64,000 nt of DNA, taken from Saprospiraceae bacterium. GTDB lineage: Bacteria; Bacteroidota; Bacteroidia; Chitinophagales; Saprospiraceae. Below are positions 8,420-16,705 of this stretch, piece by piece (positions within the stretch are counted from its first letter, which is position 1; each line of letters begins with the position of its first letter). Position numbers and translations under genes: made by a program. The DNA lies in contig JANWXM010000003.1 in NCBI GenBank assembly GCA_025055285.1, positions 94,714 to 158,713 of the forward strand, in the 5' to 3' direction. The notes below the pieces were generated by a model. That model worked only from the letters and a program-made list of their open reading frames with translations, was not told where the DNA came from and did no database searches.

Positions 8420-8971
8420 ATGCCTAACGACGACTCTGTTCAGTTATACGATTCACTCTTCGCCTTGCTTATAAGCGCAGACCAGGTGGCCGCGCGCGTA
8501 CGTGAACTGGGAGCAATGCTTGAGCAACGCTACGGCGATAAGCAACCTATTTTCATTAGCATTCTCAGCGGAGCCTTCGTATTTGCTGCAGACCTCATTC
8601 GAGCCTTTCGCGCGCCGTGTGAGGTAAGCTTTGTAAAGCTCTCCTCTTACGAGGGAATGCAGTCTTCTGGTGTCTTGCAAACAGTACTAGGCATTGATAC
8701 AACTCTAGAACACCGGCACGTCATCGTAGTAGAGGATATCGTAGACACGGGTCGTACTTTGCATTTCTTTTTAGCGCACTTGCGCGCACAACAGCCAGCA
8801 AGTCTCTGTACGGTGACCTTCTTGCGCAAGCCTACGGCAGCCCTTTTCCCTGTCGAAGTGGACTTTGTAGGTTTCGATATTCCCAACCGTTTTGTTGTAG
8901 GTTACGGCCTAGATTACAACGGGTTAGGGCGAAATTTGCCGGGAATATATCAGTTGGCCGAGAAACGATAA
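8420..8971 (+). CDS. hpt: Hypoxanthine phosphoribosyltransferase
   Basis: A 183-aa purine salvage enzyme that makes IMP (and usually GMP) from hypoxanthine (guanine) and PRPP. The PRPP-binding motif VVEDIVDTGRT is intact. So are the flexible-loop region (KLSSYEGMQSSG) and the C-terminal base-contacting segment FVVGYGLDYNGLGRNLPG. The frame extends back to a TTG at 8402, but the ATG at 8420 is the more natural start (MPNDDSVQLYDS). An FAD oxidoreductase gene begins 11 bp after the stop, suggesting co-transcription. Confidence 0.92.
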   Translation: MPNDDSVQLYDSLFALLISADQVAARVRELGAMLEQRYGDKQPIFISILSGAFVFAADLIRAFRAPCEVSFVKLSSYEGMQSSGVLQTVLGIDTTLEHRHVIVVEDIVDTGRTLHFFLAHLRAQQPASLCTVTFLRKPTAALFPVEVDFVGFDIPNRFVVGYGLDYNGLGRNLPGIYQLAEKR

Positions 8972-8982
8972 GTTCACAGCTT

Positions 8983-10128
8983 ATGCAGGAATCTTGCGAT
9001 GCCGTTGTTATCGGTGGAGGTATATTCGGTTGTTATGCAGCGCTCTACTTAGCAGCAAAAGGCATGCGCGTGGTACTCTTGGAAAAAGAGACAAACCTGT
9101 TACAAAAGGCCTCATTAGTTAATCAGGCGCGATTACACAGCGGTTATCATTATCCTCGTTCGATAGCCACAGCTAAGATGAGCGATGCGCACAAGGAGCG
9201 CTTTACCGCTGAACATCGGCCCTTCATTCATTCCACTTTTGAAAAATACTATGCCATAGACCGATACGCGTCTTTTACCGATGCCGCTCAATTTGAACGT
9301 TTTTGCCAATATCTACGCATTCCTTGCGTCCGCGTTGAACGGCATCCGCTGTTTAACTTTGAGCGCCTAGAAGCGGTCTTCCGTACGGTAGAACATTCCT
9401 TTGACCCCGTATTGATTGCAGCCTGGTATCGCCAGCGCATCCAAGCACAGCCCAATATTGTTGTTCGCCTCCAAACTCAAGTGGAAGCCGCTGAGGCAGA
9501 GCGAGACGAATGGCGCATACAAATTCGCATGAGTGATCGGTCGCAACCCCTTCCCCTCATGACTTTACGTGCTCCAATCGTCATTAATGCTACTTACACT
9601 GCTACAAATGCTATCAATCGCCTCTTCGGCGTGCGCTCGCTAGCATTGACGCACGAAATCTCAGAAATCGCCTTCGCTGCCTCTCCTGAACTTCAGAATA
9701 TTGGCTTCACTGTTATGGACGGATACTTTGCCTCGATTATGCCTTATGGACTAAGCGGCTTGCTCTCTATCTCCTCCGTAGCCTATACTCATCATACTAT
9801 CTCCTATGATGATTTGCCAACCTTTGATTGCCAACGCCCTCAGGAAGATCCTCGCTGCCGACCTGAAGCTCCAGGTATCTGTACTATTTGCCCACGCCGG
9901 CCACCTACTAACGCACACAAAATGATTGCTCAAGTACGCCAATACCTCGCTGAAGGTGTACAATTACAGTATTTCTTTTCTTATTTCACCATAAAAACCA
10001 AATTGAAGGCCAGCTACATCGACGATGGACGACCTACAGAAATCGCACTTTTGCGCGAACGCCCTCGCTTTTACTGCCTCTTTGCTGGTAAAATCAACTC
10101 CATCTACGAAATTGAAAAAATGCTCTGA
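8983..10128 (+). CDS. FAD-dependent oxidoreductase (DAO fold)
   Basis: A 381-aa protein of the D-amino-acid-oxidase-like FAD superfamily. The N-terminal dinucleotide-binding motif is VVIGGGIFGCYAA (8-20) with the acidic strand end LLEKE. The segment NQARLHSGYHYPRS is typical of a subgroup of FAD oxidoreductases of unknown substrate. A segment near residues 280-305 is rich in cysteine (CRPEAPGICTICPRR) and could bind a metal or cluster. The C-terminus (FFSYFTIKTKLK, then DDGRPTEI) keeps the usual FAD/substrate pocket pattern. It follows hpt at 11 bp and probably shares its transcript, although no functional link is evident. The substrate is not predictable. Confidence 0.75.
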   Translation: MQESCDAVVIGGGIFGCYAALYLAAKGMRVVLLEKETNLLQKASLVNQARLHSGYHYPRSIATAKMSDAHKERFTAEHRPFIHSTFEKYYAIDRYASFTDAAQFERFCQYLRIPCVRVERHPLFNFERLEAVFRTVEHSFDPVLIAAWYRQRIQAQPNIVVRLQTQVEAAEAERDEWRIQIRMSDRSQPLPLMTLRAPIVINATYTATNAINRLFGVRSLALTHEISEIAFAASPELQNIGFTVMDGYFASIMPYGLSGLLSISSVAYTHHTISYDDLPTFDCQRPQEDPRCRPEAPGICTICPRRPPTNAHKMIAQVRQYLAEGVQLQYFFSYFTIKTKLKASYIDDGRPTEIALLRERPRFYCLFAGKINSIYEIEKML

Positions 10129-10357
10129 CTATTTCTCCAGCGGAAAGAATTCGTCGGGGCGAACGCAGCAGGCGGAGGCAGATAAATGCAGGCCCTCTGC
10201 TAGTTAGCTTTCTCGTCTTTTTCGAAGAAACTTGAGAAGGAGGCCTTGCACAGGGTGAGCAGACTTTACGCTGGCTTGAGTTTCCTTACGGCTCGGTGTT
10301 CGCGCAAAAGATGCTTGACCATATAGTTGAATCCGGTTGCCGGAGGAAAAACTTCAC

Positions 10358-10385
10358 TTCGACAACATAATTTTGCATAGATTTG
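10358..10385 (+). promoter_or_regulatory. Promoter for the secreted deiminase gene
   Basis: TAGATTTG (10378-10385) is an exact Bacteroidota -7 box. TTCG, 16 nt upstream (10358-10361), is a one-mismatch -33 element. The ATG of the deiminase gene is about 39 bp downstream of the -7 box. The box lies inside a longer alternative frame and so supports the start at 10424. Confidence 0.45.
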
Positions 10386-10423
10386 TATTTCATCTAATTA
10401 GTAAAGTTTTAAAAGCTATTGCC

Positions 10424-12235
10424 ATGAAAAACCTTTTTTACTTCCTGCTCTTGGCGAGTATCTATGCTCTTTTACAACCCAATAAAGTATTCGGACAAGA
10501 AGATGAGGTCTTACCTCGATATATGACGCCTACCGAACGAGCGTTGCTCGCAAAATATCGGGATATCCCTGGATGGGCTCAAGGCAACTTCAATCCGCCT
10601 CCTCGGCCAGTGCGCGCTATGGCAGAATGGGAGGAACTTCAAGCATTAGCTATTACGTGGCGAGGTTATTGGAACGTATTGGCTGAAATCGTTCGTGCTT
10701 CGCAAAAAGAGTGCCGTGTATTGATTACTTGCCCAGACAGTACGACCCTTAGCACCTGCCGTTCCTATTTAAATAACCGGGGCATAAACCTACAACAAAA
10801 CATTGACTTCCTTGTGACACCGAGCAATTCGGTGTGGATTCGAGATTATGGCCCAAATACGGCCTACATGGGGGAGGTAGACTCCATGTGCATCATAGAC
10901 TGGATATACAACCGCCCTCGACCGCTGGATGATGTCTTACCCGCTGCGGTTGCCCAATACTTAAATGTGCCTATTTACAATGCCGCTCAAGCTCCTGACG
11001 ACCTGGTGAATACGGGTGGCAACTTCATGTGCGACGGACAGGGAACAGGCTTTTCCTCAAAGCTCGTCCTGTACGAAAATGCTCCGGGGAATGGATTTGG
11101 CGTTACGCCTAAGAATGAAGCTCAAATTGACCGCATCATGCGGGATTACATGGGAGTAAAACAATATATCAAAATGGAAGTCCTACCCTACGATGGTATT
11201 CACCACATCGATATGCACATGAAGCTGTTAGATGAAGAGACCCTGCTTGTAGGCGAGTATCCACCAGGGATAGCGGACGGCCCTCAAATCGAGGCAAATA
11301 TTCAGTACGTGTTGAGCCATTTTAAAACATACCTAGGCACGCCATTTCGAGTCATTCGCATCCCTATGCCGCCTCATAATGGAAAATATCCTCACGAGGG
11401 CGGCCATTATCGAACCTATTTGAACGCAGTATTTGTGAACAAAACCGTCATTGTTCCCTTCTATGAAGAGAAATATGATACGATGGCAAAGCGCATTTGG
11501 CAAGAAGCGCTTCCAGGATATAATATCGTAGGAATTGACTGCAATCATGTTATTCCTGCTTTTGGCGCTATCCACTGCATCACGAAAGAAATAGGGGTGC
11601 CCGACCCACTGCTCATTCTTCACCAGCCTCTGTCTTATCAAAAACCTTTGTGCGTTGTCAATACTCCTGCTACAACAGGTTATGTCATTTGGGCCAGTGC
11701 TCATCATCGCAGTGGAATAGATTCTTTTAAAGTGTGTTACACCACTGATTTAAACGGCCCCTGGACGTGCAGGCCTCTCCAACCTTATGTGCTTGGCGAT
11801 ACCCTTTGGACACATCAAGGGCTCATTCCTCGCCAGCCTGCAGGTACCACTGTCTATTATTACTTAGAGGCTACAGCCAAAAATGGGAAACGCTTAGCAC
11901 GCCCCATGCCTGCGCCTAGGGGCTACTGGAAGTTCTGTGTCAAAGAAGAAAGTGTGAGTACGCGCCCAGAAGCTGTTCAAGTGTCGCTTTTGCCTGTTTA
12001 TCCCAATCCCGCTTCGGCTATTACAGTAGTGCCGCTGCGCGCTGATCAGCCGATATTCGCTACTGTAAATCTCTACAACGCTGTAGGACAATTGGTGCAG
12101 ACCCTCTTCGAAGGAGAATTGCCTGAAGGAGAGAAAAATCTCTTCATCCATGCAGATCGGTTATTCGCCGGCACGTACTGGGTGAGCGTACAGACACCTT
12201 ATCAAACGTTAACGCAAAAGTTGCTTGTTCGCTAA
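10424..12235 (+). CDS. Porphyromonas-type peptidylarginine/agmatine deiminase with T9SS sorting domain
   Basis: A 603-aa secreted enzyme. A signal peptide (MKNLFYFLLLASIYAL...VFGQ, cut near residue 25) precedes a PAD_porph catalytic domain. Catalytic-type residues are visible: WIRDYGP with Asp141, GGN (198-200), HHIDMH with His261 and Asp263, and AIHCIT with Cys385. By family knowledge these convert a guanidino group to a ureido group with release of ammonia. An Ig-like segment (residues about 400-515) follows. The final ~80 residues are a T9SS type A sorting domain (YPNPAS, then GQLV, then FAGTYWVSVQT and KLLVR). This order, signal-catalytic-Ig-CTD, is that of P. gingivalis PPAD. Peptidylarginine and free agmatine cannot be separated as substrates here. 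The longer upstream frame has no signal peptide. Confidence 0.88.
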   Translation: MKNLFYFLLLASIYALLQPNKVFGQEDEVLPRYMTPTERALLAKYRDIPGWAQGNFNPPPRPVRAMAEWEELQALAITWRGYWNVLAEIVRASQKECRVLITCPDSTTLSTCRSYLNNRGINLQQNIDFLVTPSNSVWIRDYGPNTAYMGEVDSMCIIDWIYNRPRPLDDVLPAAVAQYLNVPIYNAAQAPDDLVNTGGNFMCDGQGTGFSSKLVLYENAPGNGFGVTPKNEAQIDRIMRDYMGVKQYIKMEVLPYDGIHHIDMHMKLLDEETLLVGEYPPGIADGPQIEANIQYVLSHFKTYLGTPFRVIRIPMPPHNGKYPHEGGHYRTYLNAVFVNKTVIVPFYEEKYDTMAKRIWQEALPGYNIVGIDCNHVIPAFGAIHCITKEIGVPDPLLILHQPLSYQKPLCVVNTPATTGYVIWASAHHRSGIDSFKVCYTTDLNGPWTCRPLQPYVLGDTLWTHQGLIPRQPAGTTVYYYLEATAKNGKRLARPMPAPRGYWKFCVKEESVSTRPEAVQVSLLPVYPNPASAITVVPLRADQPIFATVNLYNAVGQLVQTLFEGELPEGEKNLFIHADRLFAGTYWVSVQTPYQTLTQKLLVR

Positions 12236-13186
12236 ATCTAACTATTTCCGCCGCGTCAAAGACAGGTTGAAGAGGGAAAACCTTCCCCGGAAACGGGATA
12301 GGAAAGCTCCCGATGTTGTTCGAGGTGTGCTTAAGGTGTCCTCCTCGGCGGAAGAGGAGGTGTGGGAGGGAGGCTTTTGGGATAGGTCGGGAGAAGGTCT
12401 TTGAGCGGGCCGCGAGGAAGTAATGCTGGTGTTGGTGGCCGTGTTGACGTTCAGTTACCCGGAGTGAAGGAACGCGGGTATTGTAGAAGAGAAAGATCTT
12501 ATTGTGAGCAAGGTGAGGTGTTGCTTTTTGTCCTCTGTCATTCTGCAGGGGCAGACACGTCGAACATCCTGTACTTGCCTAATGGGCGGGTGGAATAGGG
12601 TGAGATTCCTCCTCAGATTTGTCTAACATGCTGATATGAAGCCTATTGTGAAAAAATGCCCAATGCTGTCTAGTAAGTTTTCAAAAGCATATAGACGGCG
12701 GCGACAAGGGTTTTACGGCGCGGGCTGGATGCCAACGAGTTGCTCCCCGCTGCTTGTAGGGAAATCGTTTGAGAGGCCCTTGGAACTCCTCAATCAAAGG
12801 CTTAGAGGTAACCTGGAAAATATGATGTGACTAAATTGCTCTGAGTTCGTATCTTTTCTAACGTTATTTGCTTCCGTCGAGTAGGAGGGCGCTGCATTCT
12901 AATTTGTGCCTGACAGATGATGCCCTAGCTATAAAAGCAAGGGCAATTAGCTATTGACAAAATTGACCTATTGTGGGAAGAGGTGGCATGTTTTTTGGAA
13001 AATGAGCCCTGCTCTTTGGCCGGTCTCTGTTTGCGCGAGATGCTCGAAAACTAAAACGGAGGAATTTGTGTTTGCATTTAGATGGCTTCTAACTGTCTTT
13101 AGAAAACGCTAATTCTTCGAAAAATTTCAATATTACTCATTTAAATGTTGTATTTTTGCGGCCCATAAAAATATGCGAATTGCGCC
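12236..13186. other. Gene-free 950-bp stretch upstream of rpoD
   Basis: No protein with family-like sequence could be found on either strand. Two short plus-strand frames (12401-12598, 12636-12830) have implausible translations. The first ~350 bp are notably G/purine-rich on the plus strand. They contain local stems such as CCTCCTC-GGCGGAA-GAGGAGG (about 12340-12361), which suggests a structured transcript, but I could not match conserved cores of RNase P RNA, tmRNA or SRP RNA. The last ~150 bp are A/T-rich and hold the rpoD promoter. Confidence 0.4.
13151..13158 (+). promoter_or_regulatory. -7 promoter box for rpoD (TATTTTTG)
   Basis: An exact TAnnTTTG match 28 bp upstream of the rpoD ATG, in an A/T-rich leader. 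No TTG occurs at the usual -33 distance, so the assignment rests on the -7 element and its position. Confidence 0.5.
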
Positions 13187-14056
13187 ATGAGGCAGTTAAA
13201 GATCACAAAGTCTATTACGAATCGAGAGAGCCAGTCTTTAGAGAAATACCTTCAAGAGATTGGCAAAGTAGATTTGTTGACGCCGGAAGAAGAGGTAGAA
13301 TTGGCTAAGCGCATTAAACAAGGCGACCAAGCAGCATTAGAAAAACTGACGAAGGCCAATTTGCGTTTTGTGGTCTCTGTGGCCAAACAGTACCAAAACC
13401 AAGGCTTAAGCCTTTCAGACCTTATTAACGAAGGTAATCTGGGTTTGATTAAGGCTGCTCAGCGCTTCGATGAAACGCGTGGCTTTAAGTTCATCTCTTA
13501 TGCGGTCTGGTGGATTCGCCAGTCTATCCTTCAAGCGCTAGCAGAACAGAGTCGCATTGTGCGACTGCCTTTGAATAAGGTGGGTTCCTTGAACAAGATT
13601 AACAAAGCTTTTTCGGAGCTGGAGCAAATGTACGAGCGAGAACCCAGCGCAGAAGAACTAGCTGAACTATTGGAAATAACCCCTGAAGAAGTAGAGACTA
13701 CATTGGGTGTAGCTGCTCGCCATGTCTCTATGGATGCACCCTTCGTAGAAGGCGAGGACAACTCCCTTATCGATGTGTTGGAGAACAAAGACGTACCTAG
13801 CACTGACCAGCATTTGGAATACGTCGATTCATTGCGTCGCGAAATTGAGCGTTCGTTGAGCACGCTCACTGACCGACAAGCCGATGTAATTAAACTATAC
13901 TTCGGTATTGGCGTAGACCATCCGCTTTCGCTAGAAGACATCGGCGACCGCTTTGGCTTGACGCGCGAACGCGTGCGACAAATTAAAGACAAGGCTATCA
14001 ACAAGTTGCGGGCAACTAGTCGCAGCAAGTTGCTGCGGTCCTATCTTGGTGCATAA
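13187..14056 (+). CDS. rpoD: Primary RNA polymerase sigma factor, Bacteroidota RpoD
   Basis: A 289-aa sigma-70 family factor, the short primary sigma of Bacteroidota, which recognises TTTG/TAnnTTTG promoters. Region 1.2 is [20 protein letters not shown] (17-36). Region 2 contains [21 protein letters not shown] and [20 protein letters not shown], the -10/-7 recognition and melting helices. Region 4 contains [16 protein letters not shown] and the helix-turn-helix [20 protein letters not shown]. It lacks the long N-terminal region 1.1 of E. coli RpoD, as is normal for the phylum. The opening [10 protein letters not shown] is nearly invariant across Bacteroidota. Confidence 0.97.
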   Translation: MRQLKITKSITNRESQSLEKYLQEIGKVDLLTPEEEVELAKRIKQGDQAALEKLTKANLRFVVSVAKQYQNQGLSLSDLINEGNLGLIKAAQRFDETRGFKFISYAVWWIRQSILQALAEQSRIVRLPLNKVGSLNKINKAFSELEQMYEREPSAEELAELLEITPEEVETTLGVAARHVSMDAPFVEGEDNSLIDVLENKDVPSTDQHLEYVDSLRREIERSLSTLTDRQADVIKLYFGIGVDHPLSLEDIGDRFGLTRERVRQIKDKAINKLRATSRSKLLRSYLGA

Positions 14057-14063
14057 CAAAAAA

Positions 14064-14124
14064 AAGAGCCTTCTTTACAAAAGCAGGGCGTGCCTTCTAA
14101 ACGAGGGCGCGCCCTGCGGCTCTT
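14064..14124 (-). terminator. Strong hairpin terminator between rpoD and the lipoprotein gene
   Basis: An outer stem AAGAGCC/GGCTCTT encloses an inner stem GCAGGGCGTGCC (14083-14094) paired with 14105-14117, including one G:U pair and a ~10-nt loop. Read on the minus strand the structure ends in a run of about eight U, so it is a canonical intrinsic terminator for the minus-strand gene at 14153. It may also stop rpoD transcripts, though without a U-run on that side. Confidence 0.7.
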
Positions 14125-14152
14125 CGCAAGCGTCGAAAAGTAACGAGAGCGC

Positions 14153-14599
14153 TCACTGCTTAACAAACTCGATACGCACTGCCTGTTTGCTGTAGTCTAC
14201 TAGGATACCGGGCGTCGGATTGCTCGGATTAACCAACTTGATTGAACTAGCCGAGTATTGCTCTACATTCCAGGTACCGACGATTTCTTCCAACAGAGCA
14301 GGCGGATTTTCCATACTGATAGACAACTTAGTGTCGTTGGTGTGCAAACGCCATTTTCCTTCTTTTAAGTTTCCGCCTGGCTGGTGAATGACAAGGAGGT
14401 CTCCGCTTCGAAACTCAAAGGAGTAACCCGCAAATCGCTGGGTATCATCGTTGAAAACTTGATCAGGGCCTGGTTTTAGGTCTACGAACTTAGCAACTAC
14501 CCACAGGTCAGAACTTTCTGGATTCGGATTTTCTTTACCACAGCGGGCGAAAAGTACTAAGCTAAGAAGCACGAGAACAGGTAAAAATGGTCTTTGCAT
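14153..14599 (-). CDS. Lipocalin-like lipoprotein, unknown function
   Basis: A 148-aa probable lipoprotein: basic start, hydrophobic core and LFARC with Cys20. The mature part alternates short beta-strand-like segments (SFEFRSGDLLVIHQPGG, GKWRLHTNDTKLSISMEN, TWNVEQYSASSIKLVNP). This resembles the small lipocalin-like lipoproteins of Bacteroidota, which have no known ligand. It sits 21 bp downstream of the coiled-coil protein gene on the same strand and likely shares its transcript. Confidence 0.7.
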   Translation of the reverse strand: MQRPFLPVLVLLSLVLFARCGKENPNPESSDLWVVAKFVDLKPGPDQVFNDDTQRFAGYSFEFRSGDLLVIHQPGGNLKEGKWRLHTNDTKLSISMENPPALLEEIVGTWNVEQYSASSIKLVNPSNPTPGILVDYSKQAVRIEFVKQ

Positions 14600-14620
14600 A
14601 GTGCTGACTCTAATTAAAGG

Positions 14621-15271
14621 TTATAAGATTTGTTCTAATCGTTGAATGTCGTTATTAATTTTGGCTATCATAGCTTCGCAGGCAGCTATGTATCCTCGTT
14701 GTACTTGCTCGATTTTGCTTTTCTCCTGTTCTATTTCGCGCTGAAGTTGTTCCATGCGCTTCTCACTAGCAGCTATTTCCTGCTGGAGTTGAGCTATTTG
14801 ACGCAGGCGCTCATCGTTTTGCTGCTTCAAAGTTTGCCACTCTGATTGCCGCCCGCCAATTTCAAGCTGAATCTTTTGCTGCGCAGCAGCTTCAAAATTA
14901 ACCTTGTCTTGCAGGAGGATGTCGCGATATTGCACAGCAGTATGCAACAGTTTTGCCTTGTCTAGCCCTTGAACCTGAAGTGAGGCGAAGGCCGCCTTCA
15001 TGCGCGTGCCTTCGTCGGGAACATGGGCTTCGAGAGCCTCCATCGTTTGCCAAAATTCAAAGTAATCTGGGCCGGGTAAGTTGGCGTTTTCAAAGAGCTG
15101 CTGAAAGTGACGTTCATATTTATCTAACTCTGCGGCCGACAGTACTGGCTGAGCTTTTTCCTCTGACGTCTTAGAAGAAGAGTTCGCTGCCGCAGAGGCA
15201 TCTGCCGTTCCTTCAGCAGGTTCATCTAACACAACGAACAACCGCAAGGCTTTGCGCAAAAAAGAAGACAT
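14621..15271 (-). CDS. Coiled-coil protein of unknown function
   Basis: A 216-aa hydrophilic protein with no signal peptide. Residues 1-50 contain an Ala/Ser/Thr-rich linker. Residues 50-120 look globular (ELDKYERHFQQLFENANLPGPDYFEFW). Residues 125-215 form a long heptad coiled coil (QIAQLQQEIAASEKRMEQLQ). The spacing of hydrophobic residues is regular and the frame is clean. I do not recognise a named family. It is followed 21 bp later by a lipoprotein gene. Confidence 0.65.
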   Translation of the reverse strand: MSSFLRKALRLFVVLDEPAEGTADASAAANSSSKTSEEKAQPVLSAAELDKYERHFQQLFENANLPGPDYFEFWQTMEALEAHVPDEGTRMKAAFASLQVQGLDKAKLLHTAVQYRDILLQDKVNFEAAAQQKIQLEIGGRQSEWQTLKQQNDERLRQIAQLQQEIAASEKRMEQLQREIEQEKSKIEQVQRGYIAACEAMIAKINNDIQRLEQIL

Positions 15272-15361
15272 AAGCGGAAATTTACTCTAATTATGTGGTA
15301 GCTAAGGTATAAGGCAAAACGAACACAGCGTTATTTGCGTTGTTATTTTTGCTTACAATTT

Positions 15362-15389
15362 TTTGCCTAGAAATACCTTAGTACCTTTG
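15362..15389 (+). promoter_or_regulatory. Promoter for the DUF1573 gene
   Basis: TACCTTTG (15382-15389) is an exact -7 box. TTTG (15362-15365) sits 16 nt upstream as a -33 element. The ATG of the next gene is 41 bp downstream. Both boxes match the Bacteroidota consensus, with slightly short spacing. Confidence 0.6.
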
Positions 15390-15430
15390 CAGGCCGATAC
15401 ACATGTTTTCACAAAAAATGCGGTTTCACC

Positions 15431-15994
15431 ATGGATAGGAGCAAAAAAATTCAAATTGGCCTTCTAGTTTTGGTAGCGGCATTGTTGGTGGCAAACTTTG
15501 CCTTGGGTGGTTTTGATGCTTGGTTTGGCCAGTCGGAAGGCGACAAGATTCGGGAGGCTGCTGAAGCGAGCACTCCTCAAGCGCCCTCTCCGTTCAGTGC
15601 TAGTGGCAACATCCCTGGCATGAATGAAGGCACTACGACGCCGCCTAACGTGCCTACGACAACCATCAAGTACGATCAGACGGTGTACGATTTCGGCGTA
15701 GCCGATGAGGGTGCTATCGTTAAACATGTTTTTAAATTTACAAACACAGGTAAAGAGCCGCTTATCATCTCTAATGCTAGAGGTTCTTGTGGCTGTACCG
15801 TTCCAATTTGGCCCAAACAACCCATTCCTCCGGGTGGGCGCGGCGAAATTGTAGTCGAATTTGATACAAAGGGCAAGCCTGGCCGCCAGACCAAACACGT
15901 GACCGTTACTGCCAATACTATCCCTGCAGAGACTCACCTGGAAATCACTGGCGAAGTGCGCGGCAAAGAGCAGGCTGCTAAGGGCGGAAAATAA
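15431..15994 (+). CDS. DUF1573 (ASH-like) domain protein, membrane-anchored
   Basis: A 187-aa protein. A membrane anchor (IGLLVLVAALLVANFALGGF) is followed by a Pro/Thr-rich linker of about 50 residues. The DUF1573 domain spans about 78-175. Its typical features are visible: YDFGVADEGAIVKHVFKFTNTG, the signature SCGCTVP, PIPPGGRGEIVVEFDTKGKPG and a closing ITGEV. DUF1573 is an immunoglobulin-like fold common in exported Bacteroidota proteins, and its function is unknown. It ends just before a strong palindromic terminator. Confidence 0.88.
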   Translation: MDRSKKIQIGLLVLVAALLVANFALGGFDAWFGQSEGDKIREAAEASTPQAPSPFSASGNIPGMNEGTTTPPNVPTTTIKYDQTVYDFGVADEGAIVKHVFKFTNTGKEPLIISNARGSCGCTVPIWPKQPIPPGGRGEIVVEFDTKGKPGRQTKHVTVTANTIPAETHLEITGEVRGKEQAAKGGK

Positions 15995-16018
15995 GCAAAG
16001 TCACCACTGACTTCGATA

Positions 16019-16070
16019 CCACAAAAACATGTCTCGCCAGGGCGCGCCCTGGCGAGACATGTTTTTGTGG
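16019..16070. terminator. 52-bp perfect palindrome, bidirectional terminator
   Basis: A 26+26 bp exact inverted repeat with no spacer, centred on GGGCG|CGCCC between 16044 and 16045. Its outer part is ACAAAAACATG/CATGTTTTTGT. As RNA it would form a long hairpin with U-runs at the 3' side in either direction, so it suits termination of the DUF1573 gene and of the convergent tRNA gene. Its right end (16068-16070) overlaps the last three bases of the tRNA-Arg gene. Confidence 0.8.
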
Positions 16071-16139
16071 CCCCGACAGGAATCGAACCTGTATCAAAGG
16101 TTTAGGAAACCTCTATTCTATCCGTTGAACTACGGGACC
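16068..16139 (-). tRNA. tRNA-Arg (anticodon CCU)
   Basis: On the minus strand a 72-nt cloverleaf can be folded. The acceptor stem is GGTCCCG/CGGGGCC with one G:U. The D arm is GTTC...GAAT. The anticodon stem is GAGGT/ACCTT with loop TTCCTAA, giving anticodon CCU for AGG codons. The T arm contains the invariant GGTTCGATTCC. The discriminator is A; CCA is not encoded. Its 3' end touches the palindromic terminator. Confidence 0.95.
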
Positions 16140-16189
16140 GGTATGATTTGCGCTGCAAAGGTAAAGCATTTGGAAAGCCAAGTCCAAAT

Positions 16190-16687
16190 TTATCGATTTC
16201 CAAGTTCAATAACTTCCACTTGTTGAATGGCGCCTTTTTCTAACCTAAGGCGCACGATAGTTTTCACGCGATGCCAACCTTCATTGCCGCAGGCACCTGG
16301 GTTAATGTGCAAAAAACCTAAGGTCTGGTCAGGTATTACCTTCAGAATATGGGAATGACCGCAAATAAATAATCCGCCGCGAGGAGGGTCGGCTTGCAAG
16401 ATTTTGCGCACCTTCGGAGCATACTTTCCTGGATAGCCGCCGATGTGAATCATAAATATGGGTACATCCGCACAAGTAAAGCGAAGTTGCTCAGGCATTT
16501 CGGCTCGAATGCGTGCGTCGTCGATATTTCCATATACGCCGCGCAAAGGCTTGAAGGCGCGCAGGCGGTTTACAACGTCTATGCTGCCAAAGTCGCCCGC
16601 ATGCCATACTTCATCGCAAGGGGAAAAATAGTCGAAAATGCGTTCATCCAATACGCCGTGGGTATCTGACATGAGTCCAATAAACAT
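16190..16687 (-). CDS. YfcE/MJ0936-type metallophosphoesterase
   Basis: A 165-aa calcineurin-like phosphoesterase, probably a small phosphodiesterase with unknown physiological substrate. Metal-binding motifs appear in order: GLMSDTHG (DxH), HAGDFGS (GD), GVYGNID (GNxD), IHIGGYPG and FICGHSHILK (GHxH), then HINPGACG. The length matches YfcE-like enzymes. The frame begins at TTG two codons earlier, but the ATG at 16687 (MFIGLMSDTHG) is the standard start. It lies 18 bp downstream of the LuxE-like gene on the same strand. Confidence 0.9.
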   Translation of the reverse strand: MFIGLMSDTHGVLDERIFDYFSPCDEVWHAGDFGSIDVVNRLRAFKPLRGVYGNIDDARIRAEMPEQLRFTCADVPIFMIHIGGYPGKYAPKVRKILQADPPRGGLFICGHSHILKVIPDQTLGFLHINPGACGNEGWHRVKTIVRLRLEKGAIQQVEVIELGNR

Positions 16688-16705
16688 GGGCAAAACGCAG
16701 TTTAT

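Noticed and set aside
12401-12830. Two short plus-strand reading frames in the pre-rpoD spacer
   Set aside because: Translations have no domain, signal peptide or credible composition, and starts are poor; more likely part of an untranslated region.
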